Assembly: GCA_046346665.1 (NCBI GenBank)
Contig: JAXMHQ010000012.1
Coordinates: 54,328 to 118,327 of the forward strand
DNA from: JAXMHQ01 sp046346665
GTDB taxonomy: Bacteria > Verrucomicrobiota > Verrucomicrobiia > Limisphaerales > JAXMHQ01
Direction of reading: 5' to 3'
Length of the DNA: 64,000 nt
The notes beneath the pieces were generated by a model that worked only from the letters and a program-made list of their open reading frames with translations, was not told where the DNA came from and ran no database searches. Of this stretch, positions 20,977 to 29,264 are shown in pieces. Within the stretch, counting starts at the first letter, position 1. Every line of letters begins with the position of its first letter. The position numbers were made by a program, and so were the translations under genes.

Positions 20977-22232
20977 GCATGCTGCGCGTTCTTTTAATCA
21001 AAGACCTGCGGCGCGCCTGGCGGAATCCCTGGCCGTGGCTGATCAATCTCATCCTGCCGCTGTGCATGACGGCGCTGATCGGGCTGGTATTTGGCGGGCG
21101 GTCCGAGGACAGCGGGCTGGGGCGGATCCGGTTCGCGGTGGTGGACGAGGATGATTCGGCGCTGACGCAGATGTTGCGGGGCGCGGCGGGGCAGCGCGAC
21201 GCGGGCAAATACCTGGAACCGGTTTACATGGATCGCGCGGCCGCCATGCGGGAGATCGAGGCCAATCGCATCAGCGGCGCCCTTGTGATCCCCGCGCATT
21301 TCACCCGCGATTACCTGGCCGGTTCGGCGCCGGTCACACTCGAGCTGATCAAGAACCCGGCGCAATCGATTCACCCGGCGGTGCTGGACGAACTCCTGGG
21401 CGTCGTGGCCACCGCGCTCAATGCCGTCGCCCGGAATTTTCAATCCGAGTTGCCCGAGTGGCTGGACGTGGCGGAGGGCAGGGCGGATTACCGGAAAGTA
21501 TCCCAGTTGATCGAGCGTGCGGGGGACCGGTTCCAGGCGGCGCGGCAGTTCCTCTCGCCCCCGCGCGTCGCGTACGAGAAGGAAGTGTCGGATGCAACAC
21601 CGGCGGGTGCGGGGCCGGCGTTCAGTCTGTTCGGCTATTTGCTGGCGGGGATGGGTGGGATGTTCCTGCTCTTTCTGGGCGGCAACGGCATGGCGGATCT
21701 TCACCGGGAAGTGCAGCGCCACACGCTGGAGCGGTATCACACGCTCCAGGAAAACCTGCTGCCGTTCATCGCGGGCAAAATGCTGTTCACGACCGTGCTG
21801 TTGCTCCTGTGCAGCGCGATCCTGTTCGGCGGCGGTTCCATTGTGTTTCACATTCACTGGGTCAGCGCGGGATCCCTCTCCGTGTTGCTTGGCGCCTACG
21901 CCGTGTTTGTCGCGGGGCTCATGGCCCTGCTGGTGGCCATCGTTCCCGACGAACGTCGCGGCGCCGTCCTGAATAACATCGCGGGCATGTTTCTCGGGTT
22001 CGCGGGCGGCTGCGCGTTTCCGCCGGACCAACTCCCTGCCTTTTTCCGGCTGCACGTCACGCCGTTCCTGCCGACGAACTGGTTCGTGGGCGCGGCCCGG
22101 TCGCTGATTCCGGGCGGCCCGGAACCGCACTGGCAGCGTATCGCCGTCCAGCTCGCCGGGCTGGGCATCGTCCTCGGCTTCCTGGCGGTGGCCGTCCTGC
22201 GCCGGCGGTTTCACAGGGGGATCCGGTCATGA
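20973..22232 (+). CDS. ABC-2 type permease, first subunit
   Basis: Membrane subunit of the exporter. An N-terminal helix after RAWRNPWPWLINLILPL is followed by a soluble region (about 45-215) and five helices ending in FLAVAVLRRRF. This is the ABC2_membrane_3 (YhgE/YbhS-like) topology. Its partner gene downstream has the same layout, so the transporter is probably a heterodimer of the two permeases. It is translationally coupled on both sides by 4-bp ATGA overlaps. 419 residues. Confidence 0.85.
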   Translation: MSMLRVLLIKDLRRAWRNPWPWLINLILPLCMTALIGLVFGGRSEDSGLGRIRFAVVDEDDSALTQMLRGAAGQRDAGKYLEPVYMDRAAAMREIEANRISGALVIPAHFTRDYLAGSAPVTLELIKNPAQSIHPAVLDELLGVVATALNAVARNFQSELPEWLDVAEGRADYRKVSQLIERAGDRFQAARQFLSPPRVAYEKEVSDATPAGAGPAFSLFGYLLAGMGGMFLLFLGGNGMADLHREVQRHTLERYHTLQENLLPFIAGKMLFTTVLLLLCSAILFGGGSIVFHIHWVSAGSLSVLLGAYAVFVAGLMALLVAIVPDERRGAVLNNIAGMFLGFAGGCAFPPDQLPAFFRLHVTPFLPTNWFVGAARSLIPGGPEPHWQRIAVQLAGLGIVLGFLAVAVLRRRFHRGIRS

Positions 22233-23362
22233 AACGGGTTTTGCTCATCGGCGTGAACGATCTACGGCTGTTCCTGAAACACCGCAGCTCCTGGATCTGG
22301 CTGTTCGTGATGCCGCTGGCGTTCGTCTACATCATGGGATTCCTCAGCCGGCCGCCCGACCAGGCCCGGAACCACCAGGCGCCGCTCGTGATCGACAACC
22401 AGGATTCGAATCACCTGGCCCGCATCTTCCTGGACGAATTGCAATCGCAGGGAATGTGGCTGCTGGACCCGACGAACCGCGACACGGCGGCGCGCGTGCT
22501 GGTGATCCCGGCGGATTTCACATCGCGGCTCCTGTCGGGCGAACCGGCGCGGGTCCGGTTCCGGAAGCGGTCGGATTCGGGCGAGAGCGACACCGCGCTG
22601 ACGGAGCTGCGGGTGCTTCGCGCCATGATTGCGATGAACGGGCACCTGCTGGAGGCGGCGGGCGGCGACACCAACCGGCCCGACTGGAGCGAGGCGCATT
22701 TGAAGTCGGTTCTGGCGCTGCCGGACCCGGTGCGGCTGGACTCGAAGTATGCGGGGCGGAAGCCGGTGCCGACGGGTTTTAATTTTTCGCTGCCCGGGAA
22801 CCTGGTGATGTATTTGATGATGAACCTGCTGTTGTTTGGCGGGATGAACATCGCGATGGAGCGCGGGAACGGCGTGCTGCGGCGTTTCATGGTCTGCCCG
22901 GTGAGCCGGTTCCAGCTGGTGATGGGCAAGATCTGCGGGCTGATGTTGCTGGGCCTCGTGCAGGTGCTGGTCTTCATGGTGATGGGCCGGTTTGTGTTCC
23001 ACATGTCGTTAGGTGCAAACCTCCCGGCGGTGTTCATCGTGCTCCTCGTGTTTTGCTGGGTGGCCGGGTCGCTGGGAGTGCTTGCCGGGTCGCTGCTGTC
23101 GGCGGCGGACCGCATTGCCGGCGTTTGCATTCTGGCCAGCATCGCCATGGCCGCGCTGGGCGGGTGCTGGTGGCCGCTCGAGATTGTTCCGGCGGGGGTT
23201 CGTGCGGCCGCCCTCTGCACGCCCACCGGCTGGGCCCTCGCCGCCTTGCATCAGCTCATCAGCTTCGGCAACGGGTTCGAATCCGTGCTGCTGCCGCTCG
23301 CCGTCCTGGCCGGTTTCGGCGCCGCCGCCAATTCTCTCGCCGCAAAATTCTTCCGCGCCTGA
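22229..23362 (+). CDS. ABC-2 type permease, second subunit
   Basis: The second membrane subunit, 377 residues, has an N-terminal helix (WIWLFVMPLAFVYIMGF), a soluble domain to about residue 185 and a C-terminal helix bundle. ERGNGVLRRFMVCPVSR is the ABC-2 coupling motif before the second bundle helix. It resembles YbhR/YbhS-type permeases. It closes the operon: the following 285 bp, 23363-23647, hold no convincing gene and only short GC hairpins. Confidence 0.85.
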   Translation: MKRVLLIGVNDLRLFLKHRSSWIWLFVMPLAFVYIMGFLSRPPDQARNHQAPLVIDNQDSNHLARIFLDELQSQGMWLLDPTNRDTAARVLVIPADFTSRLLSGEPARVRFRKRSDSGESDTALTELRVLRAMIAMNGHLLEAAGGDTNRPDWSEAHLKSVLALPDPVRLDSKYAGRKPVPTGFNFSLPGNLVMYLMMNLLLFGGMNIAMERGNGVLRRFMVCPVSRFQLVMGKICGLMLLGLVQVLVFMVMGRFVFHMSLGANLPAVFIVLLVFCWVAGSLGVLAGSLLSAADRIAGVCILASIAMAALGGCWWPLEIVPAGVRAAALCTPTGWALAALHQLISFGNGFESVLLPLAVLAGFGAAANSLAAKFFRA

Positions 23363-23647
23363 CCGCCTCATCTTGGGACAGTGTCCCGGCGTCCGCCGGC
23401 CGTTCCCTGATTGTTTCGCCGCAGAGGGCCTGTGTCGGTCCACCTGGCGAAAACCCTGGCCGATCGGGGCCGGCCTGAAAAAGACGTCCCTGGAGGAGGC
23501 CGGGGTGATCCCGGGCGTCTTGCTCCGGTTTACCCCGCGAAAGTGGCACCTGCCGTGCTGTTTTGGCGGCGATCTCCGGCGGTGAACACGCCGGGGATTC
23601 GGACTCCGGTGGAACGCGAAAGGGACGAGGTCAAGACCGGTTCCGGT

Positions 23648-26600
23648 ATGCCGATGATCCCTGAGAACCATCAATTGAAAACTCTGCCTGAACTGCGTCG
23701 CCTCAGTCACAGCGGTTTGCTGACCGTTTGCCTGGCTGCATTCTCATTCTGCGCGCCATCGACTTCGCCCGCCCTCGACCCGGCACGAAGCCTGTTCCAA
23801 TACAATTGCCGCACCTGGTCGCGCCAGAACGGCCTGCCCGCCAACGCGGTCAATGTCATCCGCCAGACCCCCGACGGCTATCTCTACCTCGGCACGCCGC
23901 TGGGCCTCGTGCAGTTCGACGGAATCGATTTCAAGCTGACCGATGGAAGCCACATGCCGAGCCCGATCGTGCGGACGCTGGCGGTGTCGAAGGAGGGCGG
24001 CTTGTGGGTGGGGTTGGAGCGAGGCGCATTTGGCTATTATGACGGGCGCGATTTTCATTTTCGCGGCGGCACCAACCTGGGTGGAGTTAATCTGAACGTG
24101 GGCGGCCTGGTTGAATCCGGGGACAGCCTCTGGATCGCCGCCGAGACCGGCGCCTCCCGGGTCGGGATTCGCACGAACAGCTTCGACGATGTTTTGTCCA
24201 CCGCGGTGGATTCGGACCGGCGCTACGACATCTCGGCGATCCTGGAGGATGCATCGGGGCGGGTCTGGCTGGGCACCGTGCAGCGTGGACTGTATTGCTG
24301 GCAGGATGGAAAACTGACGCAGTTTCCCGACCGCGCCCTGGACGACCGGATCATTCGGTCGCTGGCGGTGGACCTGGAGGGCCGGCTCTGGGTGGGGACG
24401 GAGACGGGATTGATTTGTTATGACCGGAATCTGAACCGGACGAACGCGGTGCCGTTTCCGTGGTATGAGACGCAGGCGTTGCATGTGGACAAGAAGGGCG
24501 CTGTGTGGGCCGGGACGAGCGGCGGGGGCCTGCACCGGTATTACAACGGGCAGCTCACCAATTTCCGAAAGGCCGACGGCCTGGCGGATGATTTCGTGCG
24601 GTCCATCGCCGAGGACAGCGAAGGCAGTCTCTGGGTCGGCACGCGGAACGGCCTCAGCCAGTTGAGCGACGTCAAGATCCCCACGATTGGAAAGTCCGAG
24701 GGTCTCAGCGCGGACGTGGTGGTCTCGACCGCGCCGGCGCGGCAGGGCGGCCTGTGGATTGCGACCGATCACGGGTTTATTTCCTACCAGGACGGGAGGA
24801 TGACCAATTACGTGACCGGGATCGGGCTGAGTGATTCCTATGTGAAGGGCATCTACGAGGCGCACAACGGAGATATTTATTTGCTGAACGGCACGATGGA
24901 CATCGAGATTTATTCGGGCACGAACATCGTCGCGCATTACCAGAACAAGACCTGGCCGACGGCGATTGCCGAGGATGACGAGGGTGTCATCGTGGCCGTG
25001 GGCGGCGATCTGTTCCGGGTGAACAGCAAGAGCATGACCCCGATGGAACTGTCGGCCGACGGCGACGGGGTCGCGCTGGGCTGGATCTTCAACATGATTC
25101 GCGCGCGGGACGGATCGATCTGGGCGTCCAGCGGGAACGGCCTGGCGCAGATCCGGAACGGCAAGGTGAAGACGTATGTTCGCGAGGGCGGCACGACCAC
25201 GGCGAACAAGATCAACTGGGTTTGCGAGGATCCCGAGGGAACGATCTGGGCGGGCCTGGAAACGGGCCTGGCGCGGTGCAAAGACGGCAAGATGAGTTTC
25301 ATCACCCGGGCCAACGGGCTGTTCGACAACGTTCTTTACTGCCTGGTGCCGGACGATGCCGGCTATCTGTGGGCCCATTCGAGCCGCGGGTTTTTCAAGG
25401 TGAGCCTGAAGAGCCTGAACGATTTTGTGGAGGGCAGGGCGGGGCATGTGGATTCGATTGCCTACGACGGACTGGACGCGGTGAAGACGGCCGAGCGGAT
25501 GCCGGACCAGATGAACGGTTGCAAGACCGCGGACGGACGGATCTGGTTCCCGACGACCCTGGGACTGGCGGTGATCGATCCGACCAACATCAATCCGAAC
25601 CTCGTGCCGCCCCCGGTTTACATTCAGAACGTTTGGGCCAACGGGCGCGAGCTGGCGGACAAGGACGCGGCGGTGGTGCGGCCGGGCAAAGGCGAGTTGG
25701 AATTTCATTATGCCGGTTTGAGCTACGTGGCGCCGCAGAAGGTGCAATACCGGTACAAGCTGGACGGCTACGATCACGACTGGGTCCAGGCTGGCACGCG
25801 CCGGTCGGCGTTCTACACGAACCTGAAGCCCGGCCAGTATCGCTTCCTGGTGCAGGCCTGCAACGCGGACGGAGTCTGGGGGGCTGCGACCGCGGCTTAC
25901 AGCGTCGAGCTGATGCCGCATTTTTATCAGACCCTCCTGTTCCGGATTTCCCTGGGCATCCTGCCCGCAGTGCTGGCGGTGGGCATTTACGTCTGGCGGG
26001 TCCGCCACCTCCAGCGCAAGCAGCGGCAATTGCAGGAGGCGCATGACCACCTCGAACGCAAGGTCCAGGAACGCACCCAGGCCCTTGCGGAAACCAACAG
26101 CTCCCTCAAGAACGAAATCGAGGAGCGCAAACGGATGGAGCAGGAGGTTGAACGCATCCACAACCAGCTCGTGGACGCCTCGCGCATGGCCGGCCAGGCG
26201 GAGGTCGCTTCCAGCGTCCTGCACAACGTCGGCAACGTTCTCAACAGCGTGAACGTGTCCACCACACTCGTCGCCGAGCGCCTCCAGAAAATGCGGCTGC
26301 CCAACCTGACGAAGATCTCGACGCTCATCCAGGAAAACAGCGCCGACCTCGCGACCTTTTTCTCAAACGATCCGCGCGGCAAACAGCTTCCGCAATACGT
26401 GCAGGAACTCGCCCGGCACCTCGGAAAGGAACAGCAGGATCTCGTCGCCGAACTGCACTCGCTCGCCCACAATGTCGAGCACATCAAGGAAATCGTTGCC
26501 ATGCAGCAGACCTATGCCAAGGTCTCCGGCGCCGAGGAGAAGGTCGAGCTGGCCGACATCGTCGACAACGCCATCAAGATGCAGGCGAACGCCTACACCC

Positions 26601-27061
26601 GCCACGAGGTGAAGGTCGAGCGCGAATACCAGCCGCTCCCGCCCGTGGTCATCGACCGGCACAAGGTGCTCCAGATCCTCATCAACATTTTCCAGAACGC
26701 CAAGCACGCCTGCGACGACGGCAAACCCGCCGAAAAGAAAGTCAACGTCCGCATCCGCGCCGCGGAAAACGACCGCCTCCAGGTGGAAGTCCAGGACAAC
26801 GGCATCGGGATCCCGCCGGAAAACCTGACCCGGATCTTCTCGCACGGATTCACCACGCGGAAGGAAGGGCACGGGTTCGGACTGCACAGCTCGGCCCTCG
26901 CCGCCAAGGAAATGGGCGGTTCCCTGACCGCCCTCAGCGCCGGTGTCGGCAAGGGCGCCACGTTCATTCTCGACCTCCCCATGCGCCCCGTGGATTCACC
27001 CCGGCCCTCCGCGCGCAATGCGCAGGAAGCCGGCGAAGTGGTTGAGCGGTTGAATGGTTGA
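23648..27061 (+). CDS. Propeller-type sensor histidine kinase
   Basis: A transmembrane sensor kinase of about 1137 residues. After a signal peptide come two-component-regulator propeller repeats (residues about 45-680, recurrent LWVGT/IWAG blades), then a Y_Y_Y domain (about 685-755, LEFHYAGLSYVAPQKVQYR), one transmembrane helix (about 764-784), a coiled coil, an H-box and an HATPase domain (about 1005-1120, DNGIGI and HGFGLHSS). The phosphoacceptor is probably His859 in SSVLHNVGNVLNSV, an unusual H-box. There is no receiver or DNA-binding domain, unlike the Bacteroides hybrid systems. No response regulator is adjacent. The final VERLNG and stop are encoded by a word repeat. ATG 23654 is an alternative start. 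Confidence 0.9.
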   Translation: MPMIPENHQLKTLPELRRLSHSGLLTVCLAAFSFCAPSTSPALDPARSLFQYNCRTWSRQNGLPANAVNVIRQTPDGYLYLGTPLGLVQFDGIDFKLTDGSHMPSPIVRTLAVSKEGGLWVGLERGAFGYYDGRDFHFRGGTNLGGVNLNVGGLVESGDSLWIAAETGASRVGIRTNSFDDVLSTAVDSDRRYDISAILEDASGRVWLGTVQRGLYCWQDGKLTQFPDRALDDRIIRSLAVDLEGRLWVGTETGLICYDRNLNRTNAVPFPWYETQALHVDKKGAVWAGTSGGGLHRYYNGQLTNFRKADGLADDFVRSIAEDSEGSLWVGTRNGLSQLSDVKIPTIGKSEGLSADVVVSTAPARQGGLWIATDHGFISYQDGRMTNYVTGIGLSDSYVKGIYEAHNGDIYLLNGTMDIEIYSGTNIVAHYQNKTWPTAIAEDDEGVIVAVGGDLFRVNSKSMTPMELSADGDGVALGWIFNMIRARDGSIWASSGNGLAQIRNGKVKTYVREGGTTTANKINWVCEDPEGTIWAGLETGLARCKDGKMSFITRANGLFDNVLYCLVPDDAGYLWAHSSRGFFKVSLKSLNDFVEGRAGHVDSIAYDGLDAVKTAERMPDQMNGCKTADGRIWFPTTLGLAVIDPTNINPNLVPPPVYIQNVWANGRELADKDAAVVRPGKGELEFHYAGLSYVAPQKVQYRYKLDGYDHDWVQAGTRRSAFYTNLKPGQYRFLVQACNADGVWGAATAAYSVELMPHFYQTLLFRISLGILPAVLAVGIYVWRVRHLQRKQRQLQEAHDHLERKVQERTQALAETNSSLKNEIEERKRMEQEVERIHNQLVDASRMAGQAEVASSVLHNVGNVLNSVNVSTTLVAERLQKMRLPNLTKISTLIQENSADLATFFSNDPRGKQLPQYVQELARHLGKEQQDLVAELHSLAHNVEHIKEIVAMQQTYAKVSGAEEKVELADIVDNAIKMQANAYTRHEVKVEREYQPLPPVVIDRHKVLQILINIFQNAKHACDDGKPAEKKVNVRIRAAENDRLQVEVQDNGIGIPPENLTRIFSHGFTTRKEGHGFGLHSSALAAKEMGGSLTALSAGVGKGATFILDLPMRPVDSPRPSARNAQEAGEVVERLNG

Positions 27062-27137
27062 ATGGTGAAAAAGTTGATGGGTTCAAAGGTGCGCGTCCTG
27101 CCGCCATTTAACGATTCAACCTTTTAACGATTCAACC
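27039..27137. repeat. Inverted word repeat (GGTTGAATGGTT / AACGATTCAACC)
   Basis: The left phrase 27039-27089 repeats GGTTGAGC, GGTTGAAT, GGTTGAAT and GTTGATG. The right phrase 27103-27137 repeats TTTAACGATTCAACC twice. The left part encodes the last residues and TGA of the sensor kinase. The same phrase family is at 4739-4776 and 4990-5034. Confidence 0.7.
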
Positions 27138-27253
27138 AAGGCCCAAAACTTCCGTAACCTTTTTCCCCGCCCCGACGTCTGATCTTCTGCAAGGCCGCGG
27201 TCCGAAAGAAGCGGCGAAACGGAAGTGAACAAATCGAAAATGCAGAGGAGTTT

Positions 27254-27712
27254 ATGAAACTGACCAGGAAAATGTTCGTGCTGATGGCAATCACGGGTCT
27301 GATGGCATTGAGCCCGTCGGTGCGCGCCCAAACCAACACCGCGCCGTCCGGCGCCGAAGCCGGCCCCCGCCGCAACGGGCCCCCGTCGATCGACACCCAG
27401 ATGTCGCGGCTGGATCGGGAATTGAAACTGACCGACGCCCAGAAGCCGAAGGTCAAGGCGGTTCTGGAGGCGCGGAACGAAAAGATCCGCGCGTTGCGCG
27501 ACGACAAGTCGCTCAGCCGCGACGCGCGCCGGGAGAAGCTGCAGTCGTACCAGAAGGATGCGGCCCAGCAGCTCAAGGGCATTTTGACGCCGGAACAATT
27601 CAACAAGTATGAGGCGGCTGCGGCCGAAGCCCGGCAGCGCATGCGCAACGGCCCCGGCGGCGGCACCAACAACGTCCACGGCGCCCACACCGGCGGCGGC
27701 GGCGACCAGTAA
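27254..27712 (+). CDS. Exported Spy/LTXXQ-like protein
   Basis: A small periplasmic protein of 152 residues. A signal peptide (to about residue 26, VRAQ) is followed by a helical region containing LKLTDAQKPKVKAVL and LTPEQFNKYEA, the spaced LTxxQ motifs of Spy/CpxP-type envelope proteins. Such proteins act as chaperones or sense envelope or metal stress; that role here is inferred. AGGAG is well placed before ATG 27254. The Gly-rich tail ends just before a strong terminator. Confidence 0.75.
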   Translation: MKLTRKMFVLMAITGLMALSPSVRAQTNTAPSGAEAGPRRNGPPSIDTQMSRLDRELKLTDAQKPKVKAVLEARNEKIRALRDDKSLSRDARREKLQSYQKDAAQQLKGILTPEQFNKYEAAAAEARQRMRNGPGGGTNNVHGAHTGGGGDQ

Positions 27713-27737
27713 ACGTCATTCGAGTCAAACTCGTCAC

Positions 27738-27772
27738 GCGGGGGACGGACCCAATCCGTCCCCCGCTTTTTT
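27738..27772 (+). terminator. Rho-independent terminator
   Basis: A perfect 12-bp stem (GCGGGGGACGGA/TCCGTCCCCCGC) with a 5-base loop is followed by TTTTTT, 25 bp after the Spy-like gene. Confidence 0.95.
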
Positions 27773-27783
27773 GCCGGGATTAT

Positions 27784-27863
27784 TGTCCCCGCGGATCACG
27801 CGGATCACGCGGAACAAAATGCTCTTGCAGAATTTCTGCGTGTTCTGCGAGATTTGCGGGTAA
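27784..27863. repeat. Word repeat (GCGGATCACGCGGATCACGC type)
   Basis: GCGGATCAC is repeated twice, followed by a partly inverted set (TTCTGCGTG, TTCTGCGAG, ATTTGCGGG). The gap 27713-27946 otherwise contains only the terminator. Confidence 0.55.
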
Positions 27864-27946
27864 CCCTCTGAATCTGCTTCCGTGGGCATTGACAGCGATG
27901 AATGCCGGGTGCACTCTGGTGTTGAACGCCGGTCGTTCACTGTCGT

Positions 27947-28189
27947 ATGCAAACCGCCGCATCGAGAACCAGTGGCCGCGAGGCAACGGAGGCACTCCGA
28001 AAAAGCCTGCTATTCCTGGTCGACAACTGCCCGGTGGAGAAATGCAATCCCGACGACTGCCCCCTGCATTCCCTGCGCCTGCTCAAGCGCGCCGACCGAA
28101 TCCGCTGGTTTGAGGCGCTCTCCGGCGACGACCTGTCCTTCCTCGCCGCCTATCATTATGTGTGCCGCGATCTGAAAGCCGCCGGCTAA
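27947..28189 (+). CDS. Small Cys-containing protein, unknown
   Basis: An 80-residue frame with three cysteines in DNCPVEKCNPDDCPLH (residues about 26-41) and a further Cys near the C-terminus (YHYVCRDL). The CP-x4-NP-x2-CPLH pattern looks like a constrained metal- or redox-active motif and supports a real gene. There is no signal peptide, so it is probably cytoplasmic. The start lacks a clear ribosome binding site. Function unknown. Confidence 0.55.
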   Translation: MQTAASRTSGREATEALRKSLLFLVDNCPVEKCNPDDCPLHSLRLLKRADRIRWFEALSGDDLSFLAAYHYVCRDLKAAG

Positions 28190-28190
28190 G

Positions 28191-28379
28191 CAGGAACGAT
28201 TCAGTTTAAACCACGGATGAACACGGATTCACACGGATAGGGAATGGCTAAAGCCAGTTTCCGGGGGTGCTTTCAATTCACCGTTTGGTTTGCGTTTGAT
28301 CCTCCGAGTGCGGCAGTTTTTTATCCGTGTCCATCCGTGTTTATCCGTGGTTAAAAGCCTTTTCAACTGAATCGTTCCG
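28191..28379. repeat. Inverted word repeat (CACGGATGAACACGGAT) with extended arms
   Basis: The outer ends GGAACGATTCAGTT (28193-28206) and AACTGAATCGTTCC (28366-28379) are perfect complements. Inside them are the CACGGATGAACACGGAT phrase (28211-28240) and its inverse (28320-28352). About 80 bp of unique sequence lies in the centre. With the tRNA this accounts for the 465-bp gap. Confidence 0.8.
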
Positions 28380-28472
28380 GCTAAGTGGCAGGCAGGGACG
28401 CCGGCCCCCGCACAGGCAATCCCCGCGGATGTTCACAATCGGATTGCCGGGCGTGGTAGTGCGAGCGAAGAC

Positions 28473-28549
28473 TGGTGCGCGAGGCGGGGGTCGAACCCAC
28501 AACCTTCGGCTCCGGAGGCCGACGCTCTATCCAATTGAGCTACTCGCGC
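28473..28549 (-). tRNA. tRNA-Arg (CCG)
   Basis: 77 bases including an encoded CCA. The acceptor stem GCGCGAG pairs with CTCGCGC. The anticodon loop CTCCGGA gives anticodon CCG, for CGG codons. The T-arm contains GGGTTCGACCCCC. The cloverleaf folds without mismatches in the acceptor and anticodon stems. Confidence 0.97.
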
Positions 28550-28654
28550 AGTCAGGTTTATCGACATTAGGCCAATTGCCGCCACCGGGCAATCAGATTG
28601 TGATGAGATGGGGACTCGCAGTAGCTCGTCCCTCCCGTTTGCCGCCCCGCCGGC

Positions 28655-29122
28655 TTAGTGCGTACTCGGCTTCAGCAGGATTTCAAATTCCCACGGCCCG
28701 AGCTGGCTCCAGCGCGCGGTGCCGTCATGCCAGATTCCCTTTTTCGCGGTGAGCGGTGGATCCGACGTGAGCGGAATGATCGCCGGCTGATAACCGTCCC
28801 GTTGCACAATAAGGCTGCCGGTCAATTCGACATAATCGGCATCCATCAACCGCCATTGCCGTTCCGGTTCGATCGTGAAGCGTCCTTCCGCGTCCGTCAC
28901 CGCCACCGGCGGCCGGATGGCGCCGAGCGCTTCCGCGATGGAAGTGGGTTCGGGCAATCGGGAGACGGCCACGCGGGCACCGCGCAGCGGCTTTTGGTTT
29001 TGGACATCCCGGACCACGCCGGTGGCGCCCGGGCTGTTTAACGCCCGTTCGGCGATGCAGCCTGCGCCCAGCCATGCCAGCAGCAGCAGGGACAACGGCA
29101 GCCCGTGACGATTCATGTTCAT
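28655..29122 (-). CDS. Lipoprotein with carboxypeptidase-regulatory-like domain
   Basis: A predicted lipoprotein of 155 residues. The signal sequence ends in a lipobox (LGAGC, Cys22). The following sequence (GVVRDVQNQKPLRGARVAV, then VTDAEGRFTIEP) is a classic carboxypeptidase-regulatory-like beta-sandwich, an Ig-like module used in surface or outer-membrane proteins. The ATG at 29122 begins the signal. It is divergent from the GH5 gene. Function beyond surface location is unknown. Confidence 0.75.
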   Translation of the reverse strand: MNMNRHGLPLSLLLLAWLGAGCIAERALNSPGATGVVRDVQNQKPLRGARVAVSRLPEPTSIAEALGAIRPPVAVTDAEGRFTIEPERQWRLMDADYVELTGSLIVQRDGYQPAIIPLTSDPPLTAKKGIWHDGTARWSQLGPWEFEILLKPSTH

Positions 29123-29188
29123 TATGTCGACAACACCCATGACGGCGTTGTGCTTAAAGCGCAAGAGGAAAACGTCCTCCCACGAATG

Positions 29189-29220
29189 CTCCGCGACCTT
29201 CGTGTCTCCGTGGTGAACCA
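29189..29220. repeat. Single word-repeat arm (CACCACGGAGACACGAAGG)
   Basis: Read on the minus strand this is the phrase CACCACGGAGACACGAAGG followed by TCGCGGAGC. It lies in the 142-bp divergent gap before the GH5 gene. No inverted partner was seen. Confidence 0.4.
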
Positions 29221-29264
29221 ACCTTCGCATTGCCTCACCCGCCCGGATGGCTACTATCGATGTC

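Noticed and set aside
23744..26224. An 826-codon minus-strand frame opposite the sensor kinase
   Set aside because: Low-complexity Arg/Pro/His/Gln composition typical of antisense frames; the propeller kinase on the plus strand explains the DNA.
28195..28379. CRISPR array at the CACGGATGAACACGGAT repeats
   Set aside because: The units are about 12 bp with no spacers of constant length, the second set is inverted rather than direct, and there are no cas genes.
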